A DNA stretch of 55,264 bases from Candidatus Omnitrophota bacterium (GTDB taxonomy: Bacteria; Omnitrophota; Gorgyraeia; Gygaellales; UBA12090), in assembly GCA_030674475.1 (NCBI GenBank), contig JAUSCZ010000038.1:1-55264 (forward strand), given 5' to 3'. A model generated the notes under the pieces. That model had not been told where the DNA came from and made no database searches. It saw nothing but the letters and a program-made list of their open reading frames with translations. Shown here in pieces: positions 27,201 to 39,200 of the stretch. The position numbers were made by a program, and so were the translations under genes. How positions within the stretch are numbered: position 1 is the stretch's first letter; the number at the start of each line of letters is the position of its first letter.

Positions 27201-30200
27201 ATTTGACTGTTGTTGGACGGATAACGTCCATAACCGTCTTGTCTATTCTTTATTGTCCTTTTCCCCTGCCGCAAAACCCGCGCAAAGAAGAAAATAGAAG
27301 CGTCACTATTTCTATACTCAAAAATGCAAGCGATGCCATCAGCAGCCCGCTTGATGGTAGGGCGGGAAAGGATAACAAAATCATCATTCCTTACGCTGAC
27401 TTACCGCCGGACATCCAGAGGCTTATAAGAAAGATACTTAAGGTTCAGGTCTTGCTTGCTCCTTTAAGAATACTGTATTTGTTTCTATTTGGTTATCAAA
27501 TAGCCCTGTTTCCTGAGAATATGCTTTCGGCTATATTTTTGCAGCTAAGTGTTTCTCTTATAACCAATATGCCGGTGGTCTTTTTTGAATATCAGATGGC
27601 TGACAGAATTGAGAAAGATTATGACGGAGGAAACGGGTTATTGAAAATTTACGCTGAAAAGCCGGGTTTGCGCGGTAACCATAATAACGAAACGGTTAAA
27701 ACTATTATATCTTCCCACCGCGGCGTCGAGGCCTTCGCGGTTGATATAAGAAAGAATCTTATCCTTTATTTTCATGCCAATCGCGCTGAGTGGTTCACGC
27801 GGTTCTTTTTCTGGCCGTATCCTTATGTGATGTATCCTCTGAGGAAATATTTTAAGGATAAGGCGCCCGCATTCATTAATTTTGTGAGAAAAGGTAAAAC
27901 CTTCCTGCCTGAGGTGAGCAAGCTAAACCATAAGGGTCAGGCCTTGAAACGCGATAAGGTGGGAGGTTTTTTCAGCTCTTCGGCAAATAAAGAAACAGAA
28001 CCGCCCCCACCTGCTTTAACCAGCAGCCCGATATTTGGTAGAAAAGAATATAAGCAAAAGGATAAGGATGTTTTCCCCGGCTATCTTAATGTGAATGGCG
28101 AATTTGAGGGGATCCGCTATCTTTATGAAGACGCGCTTATTGATTACATCGAGTCAAGAAAAGGACAGCGCGCCAAAATGCTGTATATTGGCGCGGGCAG
28201 AGGCAAAGCAATTGTTGAATTATTGCTAGTGTATCCATCTTTGGCAATCTTCTCCGTAAATAGGCAAAGAGGATTGCTGTATGATAAGAAGCATTTAAGG
28301 AGCGAATTTTCTCATTTGCCAGAGGATACCCTTACTACCCTATATTCGCGCCTGCACAAAACTCATATGGTTATGGATGTTGCCTCCGATAAGGCTTTAG
28401 CGCGCCTACCCGATAATTTTGACTGTGTGGTAATGGGTAAAACCGTGGTTATGCATATTCCCAATCAAATCGCCTTCTTAGAGAAGCTTTATATGAAGGT
28501 TAATGCGGGAGGGCGTATATTTACTGAGATAAATTCCGTGGTTAATAGGGAGAAGGAATTTATCCATCAGTTTGTGGTTAAGGAAATAAGAAAGAGCATA
28601 AAAAGTGAAAACCTTATGGTTTTTACGCCGCGGGCAATGGGAGTTTCTTTAGTAATAAAGAAAGATGCCCACGCGGTATTGAAATTGTCCGCCTTCAGGC
28701 ATATTCCCTACTCTTACTCCCTTTTTGATATGTATGAATATGACAGCGCGGCTTTGCCTGAAGTTTCATCCGCGATACAAGATTCCGCTTTGGCGCGAGA
28801 GATTATTGAGGAAGCCTTGGCGATTATGAGCGAGAAGGGGTATTGGCTGGAGAAGTTCTCCCAGGGCTTTAAGGATAATTTAGTTAAAAAAGCAGGGCGG
28901 CTCAATTTTGATAAAGAAGGTTTTAAGGCTGCGATAGGGATAGTGATAAGCTTAGCGAAAGATATACAAGCTAACTGTATGGAAGAATATTTCAAATATG
29001 CCCCCGCGGCAATTGAGGCCTGCAATGGCGATATTAAATTATTAAGGCATGTAATTCAGCAGAAGGAGTGTTATATCAGCCCTTATACTAAGCCTATAGG
29101 CAGGCCCAAAGGAAAGATTCTTTATCCTGCCGAAGAAGAGCTTAAGAGATTAATTATAGAATGTGAAGCTAATTGCAAACTAATCCGGGATAAGCTTGAG
29201 AAAGATTATGGGTTAGACCGCGCCCAGCAGACCATATCAGACAAGATAAACAGCCATCCGGAGTTGAAAAGGCTTGCTAAAAGAATAAGGGAAAACCGCT
29301 TATCAAGGCCGCATAAGCAGATAGATAGCAGGATATTTAAAGAAGTCCTGCGTAAATATTCGGCAAATGTAACCTGCATGGAGAAGGCGTTGAAAAGCAG
29401 GGGAAAGGACGTCAGCACATTTTGGATTAGGGACAGGATTGAGAAGAACCCGGAATTCAGGGCTATTGCTGATGAGTTAAGGGGTAAGAGTAAAAAGACG
29501 GGAGTGGACAGTTCTGTTTTGGGTATAAAAAAGTCTGGTAGCAGCCCGCTGGAGGAAGGGGAAAACGGCTACTGTCCCTATTCTTCTCTTAAGATGGAAA
29601 TATCCGCAGATAGTTTATCTGTAACCAGCTTATCAGTGAGTAGTTACATAAAGCGTCTTGAAGATTCTTTAAAGCCGGAGATTATTCCAGAGCCGAATCT
29701 ACTCAGACCTTATAAAGAGAAATATCCTTGGCATAAAAGGATATTACCGAAAGCTGTCTTTATTTCCGGCTCAGCTTTTCTATTTATACAATTATGGAAT
29801 TTGATTACCAGTGTTTATTCAATGGGATATGCGATAGGTCTGTTATTTTTCGCGGGTATTGTGAGCGGCGGCGGGTTTATATCAGGCAATTGGTTTGCCA
29901 AGAAGTTGGATAAGTATAGCAGCGTAAACTCGGCCGCCGATAAAAATTCAAATAATTTTATTGATAGAAAAGAAGGAAATGATAAGACCTCCGCCAGCCC
30001 ACTGGGGAAGGTAGGCAGGGCGCTCCAATATGAGAGCATACTACAGGATTTAACCGCCAAATTAGGGCCGCTTCAAGGCAGGAGGATCGCCGTCATAATA
30101 AGCGCGGGGCCAAAGGCTTATCAGGCAGTGTATCTTGTGAGCCGGCTGGTGAAGGAGAAGGCCGAGGTTGGTGTCTTTATGAATGAAGGCGTTGAAGACT

Positions 30201-33200
30201 ATATAAGAGAGCAGACTTTTCGCGCGATTTCCCAGTGTCAGGTCAAGCCGGCAAAAGAGCTAAAGCTTTCTAAAGCTCAGACCTTTGATGAAATTATGGA
30301 ATTGGACGGAAAAAGCGAGCTTCTGGGAGATTTTGCGGATTGGAAAGAAGCGCGATTATTTAAAGATAAGAACATTATCATAGGCATTACGGGAAGCATA
30401 GCGGCTTATAAGGCGTTGGAGCTGGTAGAGCGTCTCATTTCTGCCAAGGCCCAAGTGAGAGTGGCTTTCACGCCCACGGCTTTAAAGTTTATCGGCAGGG
30501 CCGCTTTTAATGATTGGGGTGTGGAGGCAGTAGAAGATGAATTTAAGGAAATTAATGGCTGGAAGGCCGGTCATATCGCTTGGGCAGACTGGGCCGATAT
30601 GGTGATTGTCGCTCCCGTAACAGCCAATACCCTTGCCAAAAGGGCTAGGGGGATAGCGGATAATTTTTTGACTAATATTCTTTTAAGCGCGGATAAGCCT
30701 GTTCTTTTTGCCCCGGCGATGGAAACGCAGATGTATAAAGATGAGGCAACGCGAGACAATATTCGCGCCATCAAGTCTTTTAAGACAAAAAGGCATTTCT
30801 TTATCGGCCCGCAAAAAGGTTTACTGGCTTCCGGAGAAATGGGTTTAGGACGTATGTCTGAACCCGCGGGGATACTTTCTTATGCCGCTTTGATATTGTC
30901 TCATCAACCTTTATTATCCGGAGAAAACCGGAAAGAAGTTCTGTGTCGTCAGGTGCGGGAGCTATTGTCTCATTCACGGTGCGTAGAGGCTTCAATGAAT
31001 AATAGTACTGCCAGAGATTCCGCGGGTCTTGTAATTATTACTCGTAAAATGGGTAAATACTATATACCTATGATACAGCGTAAAAAACAGCTTAAGGAAT
31101 GGCCAGGGTTATGGGCTCTTCCGGCGGGCAAGAGGGATAGCTCTGATAAGGACATCCTGGAAACGGCTATCCGTGAGACAGAAGAAGAAATAGGAGTTCG
31201 TATCGCGGAAGGTGATATATTTGGCAGATTCTCATGCGTGTTTACAGATGATCTTAGATATAAGATCACTTTATTTATGGCTATGCCTGAAAAAGAGCCA
31301 TTCTTTAAAGTAGATAAAAATGAAGCGGATGACTTTGCGTTGGTTCCTTTGGAGGATTTCTTTAAGGACAAAATGCATGTTCGGCGCCTGGTTGTTGGGG
31401 AGCGGTTTAAGAAAATGGCCGTCGCGTTGGGATGGGTAGCGCAAAAAGCGGCGGGAGTTCTTGAGGGTTTGCCTTTCATATCAGGCCTGCTTAAGGAGTG
31501 GCTCACGAAGCGGACAATATTAAAAGAGATGCGATTAGGGCCAGCCAATCAGGAGATTAAGAAGCAGATAAGGAAATTGATTGCCGCCGCGTTGTGTGTC
31601 AGGATTTATGGCTGGCCGATGATGAGTTTTGATAATACCTTACTTAGGGGTATGTATAGGCTTTTATTGAGCAGTCCGGAATTGGTTACGCGGATATTGG
31701 ATTATCTGGATACACCCAAAGACCTGCGAGGCTTGACCGTTGTGGTTACCGCGGGCCCTAATCAGGAAAAGATCCCAGGCTACGAAGAGTATATTACGAA
31801 TTTATCTTCGGGCAAGCAGGGTTTTGCGGTGGCCATGGCCGCGGCAAACCGGGGGGCAGGGGTAATCTTGATCAGCGGGCCAGCGGATTTAGAGACGCCT
31901 TTTGGGGTTGAGCGGATTGATGTCCGCAGTAACACCCAGATGCTTAAAGCGGTGGAGCAATATATAGGAGAAGCGGATGTGTATATTTCTACCGCGGCTA
32001 TCGCGGATTTTCGTCCTGACGCTATTAAAGAATTAAATGGTGTATTTGAACTTCAGATGGCGGCTAATCCGGATATCTTAAAGAAAATCGGAGAATTGAA
32101 AAAGACCATGAACCGGAACCTCTTTAGCGTGGGTTTCGCGGCGGAGACTATGCGCAAAAGCCTGATCGTCAGAGAGGCAAGAAGAAAAATGGCAAATAAA
32201 AATACCGATATGATTGTCGGTAATGATGTAACAGCCGCCGGAGCGGGATTTAGGGGCGACACCAATAACGTAGTGATGATTTTTAGTAAAGATACAACCT
32301 TGTTGAATATGGCCGGCACAAAGCTGGAGATAGGCCATAAGATTTTGGATATGGTTAAAGAAAAAGGCAATACCCTTGCTCACGCCCCGCCGTTTACCCC
32401 GTTAGAAAGCCCCGCCATTTATGGCGGGGTAAAAGTCCCGTCTTTTCTAACGGGGCTTACTTCTCAGGATACCCTTGAAGCTGCAGCGCGGCTTACTCAA
32501 TCCCTAGAACCCCTTTACAATAGGCCTGAAAATAAAAAAAATCTCTCCTTACCCGGTATTGCCGGTAATAAAATTCTTATTACCGTCGGCTCCACCCGGG
32601 AACACATTGATCCCATCCGTATTTTAACTCGTCAGTCAGAAACCGAACTGCCTTTAGCCATTGCCCGCGTTGCCGCGTATAATCAGGCCGAAGTTATTCT
32701 TATCTCTGGCCCGGATGTCAATGTCTCATTGCCAAATATTCCCCATCTTAAGGTGAATACAGCCCGGGAGATGGTCGAGTTAGTGAGAAAACATTTTACG
32801 GACGTGGATATGTTCTTTTCTCTGGCTCAAGTCCCCCTCTTTAAACCTCTGGCTGCCGCCCGGACGAAAATCAAGAAGGCCGGAAAATCCAATATGGCCT
32901 GGACGCTTGTTCCTAATGACCGGATACTTTCCGGTGATTTCGCGGTGAATCCAAATGTCATTATTAAGACTTGGGATGATTTTCCGGAAACGCCATCAGA
33001 CAATTTGGAAGCGGCCGCTTTCGCCCTGCTTGAGGCGCGTGATGATGACCCTCGGCTGTATATGGGCGTAAGCCGATTGACTAATTGGGATCATCCTGAC
33101 ATTCAACAAAAAGCCCGGGAGCTGACAAAAGGGCTTAAATTGGTTATGGACAAGGTTAAGGCTGTCTGCGGGTTTATCCATAAAAATATTCCATACCGCA

Positions 33201-36200
33201 TTGACGGCTGGGATACCCCGGCATCGGAGACCCTGCGCAAGAAATACGGCATGTGCGCCAATGTGACAAACCTGGCTGTTGCCTTATGCCGCAGCTTGGG
33301 TATTCCGGCGAGATTCGTTAGCGTGGGAATCCATAAAAACGCCTTTACGCAGGATGTGGTGCTCAGTTACTTTGATCGGATGCGGCCTTTAACGCGACAT
33401 TATCTTATGCAGGTTTATCAGGCCGGATGCTGGCAGGATGTGCATGTGGATTTGGTCAGCGACCCCGGGGCGCTGGTGAAGGCGTATAAGAAAATATACG
33501 CTTCTAAAGATGATATTTTAGCGGCCAGAAAAGATACGAAGTCGCAGGGATTGGGTAATGACGGGGCCTTCCGGTATCTGAACCGTCTTTACTGGGAAAA
33601 AATAAACGCGGGGCACGCGCCGGAATATCTGCCTTCCTGCCCGAAGATTATTTTTATCTCCGGCCTTATCGGCAGCGGGGTAACGGCTGTGTCGGCTATG
33701 GTAGAGATTTTTGCTTTAACCGGCGTCAAGGTGATTAGTCTTGATGAAATCCGGCGGGATATTTTTAATGAAAGAAAGGCTGAAGCCTCGCGGATTACCG
33801 GTAAGGATATTTCGGCTGATGATGGCTCCGTTGATTATTCTTGGGTAGAGTCTTTGATGATCAAAGACCCAGAGGTTAGGGATGCCCTGATTTCCGCGAT
33901 TAGCGCGCGCGTTCAAGAAGTTGTTGCTACACAGGTCAGCGAGGCTATTGATGCCGGTAATAAGTATATTCTCATTAAGTCCGGGCTGTTCCTGGAAATA
34001 GACTTCAAGGAAGAGATTAAGGAATTATGGATTGTGGAGACGATAGAAGAAAAGCGATTCAGCCGCCTCAAGGAGACTCGCCCGGTATCCCACGAGGATA
34101 TCCGCGCCCTTACGCAATATCAGAAACCGATTTTAGAGGAGCTAAAATCCAAGGCAAAAATTTGCCGTAGTATCAATAATAGCGGCGAGATTCAGGAAAC
34201 ATCGCTGCAGGTAGAAAAATTGCTTAAGGAGCAGGCGTCTTCTTCTTTGGATACGCAGGATAGGAATGAAATTATGTATGGGCGCTGGGATAGGTTTTGC
34301 GATAAACTCCAACAGCATTTTGCTATTGAAATTCCGCCTGTCCTGCGGCAGGGTATTTTTGATCTCCTGTCTAAAACATATCAGTTGGAAGATAGACATT
34401 ATCATGTTTTAGAGCATGTAGCCGGGATGCTGGTTGAATTGGAAGAACTGAATATGCAAGCTGATGACGCGCTATCGTTAGAATTCGCGGTTTGGTTTCA
34501 TGATTTTATATATCGGCCTCGCCGTGTGGATAATGAAATGAGAAGCGTCAACTACGCCGGAAGGATAGCTAAGATTATCGGCCTGCCGGATGAATTTATT
34601 CAGAGAGTTAAAGGGTTGATCTTGGGAACTAAGTCTCATATCGCCCCGGAAGATGATGCTTGCGCCCGGATTTTGTTTTGTCTGGATCTTGCTATTTTGG
34701 GCGCGGCGGCGGAAAGATATGATAACTATCGCGGGCAAATTAAAGAAGAATTTAGCGCTATCCCCCGGGTCCTCTATAAACAATGGCGGATAAGGGCGTT
34801 GAGAGGATTCTTGAAAAGAGAAAAAATATATTCTTTGCCGTACTTCTACGAGAAATACGAGAATCAGGCGCGAAGTAATATTGAGAGAGAAATTAAAAGC
34901 CTTAAGGTTGAGCCCTGGACGCATTTAGAGAAAAATCTCGTTGAAAAATTAATCCTGCCGGAAGGCTCTTTAACCCCCTATCCTTATCAATTAGGCCGGC
35001 AGACATTGGCTGTGTATCCGGGATATTTTGATGGCCTGGAGAACGAAAATACCATGGGTAAGCATCTGGATATTATCTTAAAATCCCTCAAGATATTTGA
35101 TAATTTAACCGTTTTGGTGATAGACAAGCAGCCCGGCCAGCCGGATATTAATGTAGTAAAAGAAAAAGTTAACACTATGTATGCCGCGATAGACAAAGAA
35201 CGCCTAAAGAACATCCTGGTATTGGGGCTCACAGATAACGGCTTACTGCCTTTTCTTCTTGAGGCATTAGGAGCTAAAACCATTATCCGCAAGCTAAGCG
35301 CCTTACCGACCGCGGAAAAACTCTCGCATGAGTCTGGGATCGCCAAGAAGAATTATGATGCCTATGGCTTAGAGACAATTTTTATCTTGCCCGATAACAA
35401 ACATATAAATATCGCTGTGGAATCGTTACTGGATTTTGAGGCTCAATTCAGAAAAGACCTAAGCAAGTCTCACATTGTAATTCCCGATAGCGTGCGCATT
35501 AAGGATGATAGTTTTAGGAAATTGGTTTTAGATTATAATAAAATTCGTAAAGCGCCAAGGCGGGCGGTTGACGCCCGGGCCGCGGTGTATCCGGGTAGTT
35601 TTGATCCGGTTACCGCGGGGCATATGGAGGTGATTAAACGTTTGTCGGATAGTTTTGAGAAGGTGTATGTGGTGGTGGGATATAATCCGGATAAAGAATA
35701 TGCCATTACCGCGGAAGAACGAAAAGAATGGGTGGCTGAGGCGGTAAGCTCGCGGCAGCTTAAGAATGTGTTCGTGTTTGCCTATTCGGGTTATATCGTG
35801 GATTTCGCCAGAGAAGTCGGGGCGGGCACGATTGTCCGGGGCGCGCGCTCCATAGATGACCTGGGTAAATTGGAGTTGGGGTATAAATATGCCAACGAGA
35901 TATTGGACCATGGCATTATCACGGCAATAGTGGTGCCTTATCAATACGCGGACATCAGTTCCAGCCGTTTCCGGAAGACACTTAGGCAGGAGGGCAGTAT
36001 TATTAATGAAATCCCTCTTAATTTGAAACGGCATTTGACTGAGCCTCCTTATGGCGCTTTCTGGCGGTATCTTAAGCCGCATTTACAGATAAAAAAAGAT
36101 AATTTGGAGACCAAAATCATTGGCTTGGCAGGAGGTATCGGCAGCGGCAAGACAACAATAGTGGATATACTTGAGGCAGAAGGGGCATATTGTATTAAAT

Positions 36201-39200
36201 ACGATATTATTGGCAAGAAGGTCCGTGACGGAGAAAAGAAGGCGGAGGTAATAGAGGCATTTGGAAAGGAAATATTAGATAGCGCGGGCAGGATTGATTC
36301 TAAGAAACTGCGCGGGATTGTTTTCTTTGACCGAAATAAACTTCAGGAGCTTAATGATTTGCTTTTTCCCGCGATGAACAAGCTGGCGTATCAAGAGATC
36401 CTTATAGCCTTAGAAATAAAATATCACCTGATTGTTATTGAGGGGGCTATCTTATTTGGGACCGGTGTTCAGGAAATCCTGGATTGTGTGTGGGGGGTAA
36501 CGGCTAATGAGAGTGTGGTGTTTGAGCGGAAGAAGAGCGAATACACTCCTGAAGAAATCCGCGCTATCAGAAAAATACAATATTCTCCCGAGGAACTGAA
36601 AGAAATGGTGGATAAGGTAATTGATAACAGCACCACAAAAGAGAAGCTTATTGAATCAGTTAAAAATTTGCTCCAAGAGATAAAGGCGATAGATAACCTT
36701 AAGGTCAGCAGCGCTCTCAAGGAAAAGGAAACAGATTCTTCTTTAAATTACCCTGAATTTAATCCAGTGGTTAAAGAGGCCGGCGGCCACATCCTGCGAT
36801 TAAATGAAAAACGTAACGGCCAAGGAGTAATCTTTGGCACTGATGGCTTGCCGGGGTCAGGAAAATCAACGCTTCTACGGGAGATCGGCAAATATCTGGC
36901 TTCTCAAGGATATTATAATCTTATGGTTGGAGGGGATATCTTTGTCAATTTGCCGCTTCTTCGCGCTACGCGCAAGAAAGTCCTGGGATTGCCTTTACCT
37001 GAAGAGTTGAACGAGTTTAAAGCACAGGTGTCTTCTATTAAAGAAAATATTGAATATTATGAGGTGAAATCACTTTTTCATCAAGACAGGATTCAAGATT
37101 TATTCCGGGCAATGTCTGGCTTTTTAAAATCATCAGAATCAGAAATGGAGTATAAAATTGCCGAAGCCTATGACCCAAAGGACTGGCAAAAGAAAGAGTT
37201 CACGTTGCTCTTTAAGAAAAATATGATTATTGGCTTTGATTGGATGTTTGCCTTCACGGACTATTTAAAAGATTATTATGATATCTGTTACCGTATGGAG
37301 GCTTACCCGCGAGAAAGTATGGCCGCGTTTTGTAAGAGAGAAAAAGAAAAAGGCGCGGATGAAGAGCTTATCACCGAGTTAGAGCTGTTTTATTACTTTG
37401 GCTTATTATCCAGCTATGAGCTCTACGCGGAGGAAACAAAGGAAGTGGTTAATTATATAATTGATGCTAGAGAGAAGAGAATAGAGATACAAAGAGAAAT
37501 TCCAGGCCGCAAGGCCGGCAGCCCGCTGGGCTCCATTAAGATTAGTCCTTTGCGAATTAGGTATAGCCAGGCGCAACATCTTCTTAAATATGGTGATTTC
37601 CGTAATTCTAAGGAAATTTTTGAAGGCATACTAAGTGAATTAAAAGCCGCGGAAAAAGACGGAAAACTTTGCCAGATAGGAATAACTTTAAAACGTAAAG
37701 TAGAAAATCGCCTACAGGAAATAGAAGCGGATAAAAAGAGGGAAGGGATTAAACAGGAAGTAAGAAATACACGTTTCAGGAAAGAGCGTGAAAAGAAAGG
37801 AAATAGCAATGGAAAAGAAAGGATTGATGTTCGTAACCCGCATAAACAGTTAAAAGAGGATTCCTTGGGCGACAGCAGCCCGCTGGAGGAAATGGAAAAA
37901 CGGACGCTGTCCCTATTTATATTTAAAGCAGGTTATGCCGCACATCACTTATTTTACAAGCAGATATTTAATTCTTTCGCCAGCTCGCCGGTTATCCAAA
38001 GGATAGCAGCTCAAAGAATGCGCGATAGGGGAAGTTTAGCAAAAGAATTGAGTAGAATCATAATCCGCAACCATGCGCAGGATAGAAATACAACAAATAT
38101 CTTTGCGTTCCCAGGAAATGCAGGCGCGGGGAAAGAATATATTACTGGTTTATTGCGTGGAGAAATAGAAGCATTGAGCGGAGAAAGTGTGATTGTTTTT
38201 CCTGGTGATAGGCTTATGATTCCTTTGGTTTTAAGAGATAGAGATGCGCCTTATCCTTTTCAGGTATTTGAGATGGAGAGGATGCATGATATTATTCGTA
38301 AGCTAAAAGGCAATGAAACTATCCTTGTCCCGTTTTTTGATCAAAAGAGTAAAAAGCGGATTCTGGCAGCAAATGGTGAGGGGTTAGGGAGCAGCGTTGA
38401 ACCCCAAATTATGAGAGAAGCCTCTTTGGCCGAAAGAGAAAAATATATTAATTTGTTAATAGAAAGAAATAATAGGCTTTTTATAGATCCGGTTACAGGT
38501 GAACTATTGGAAGAAATTAATCCCAGGGGGGGCAATATTCTGTTTGATTGGGCGCCCTCTTTATTGTGTGGTTGGAATGAATTGTATTCAGCCTCGGTAT
38601 TTATTTGGGCGGATAGAACTACTCGTGAAAAAAGATTTATTGGGCGCTGGTTAAAAGGTGAAAGATATGTTGGGTTCTCTCATGAACAGGTTCTTGAGAG
38701 AATTAAAGATGTTTTTGACGGGGAAAGAGAGCCGTTAGTATTTTCAACTATGCAGTTTGCAGATTTTATTTTAGATAACAATACAGATGATTCAGTGAGT
38801 TCGCCCATTCTGCTTCATGGTGGTGGAAGTAGTGTTGGCTTAAAAGAAAACAGATACCATTTTATAATTGATAATGTAGAGTTATTCCCTTTAATTTCAC
38901 CGACAGCTATTACTCATTTAGATAGCAGGTATCAATGCGCCACAATATTTACCGAGGATGTCTCAGCAGACCTTATTGTGCAATCTGCTACTCAAGCTTT
39001 AGTTTTTCTTCCGGCAGACGTAGAGATGCTAAGGACAACCTTTACTTTAGAACAAGCAGAGAATTGGATTAGCGGGGCTAAACTCGGAGATGGCTTTTGC
39101 GAGTTAGGTCGTGCAGGCAGCCTAGGCACTCTCCCTGAAGTTATCCAGATTCCATATACTCAGGCAATCCATACCAAATTAACTCGTTTAGAACAAACAA

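Noticed and set aside
32397-32455. Rho-independent terminator
   Set aside because: The hairpin is strong but no T-run follows, and the reading frame continues through conserved domains on both sides.
35528-36082. Open frame of 184 codons on the - strand
   Set aside because: Runs exactly opposite the well conserved CoaD domain; His/Arg/Ile-rich composition typical of antisense to coding sequence.
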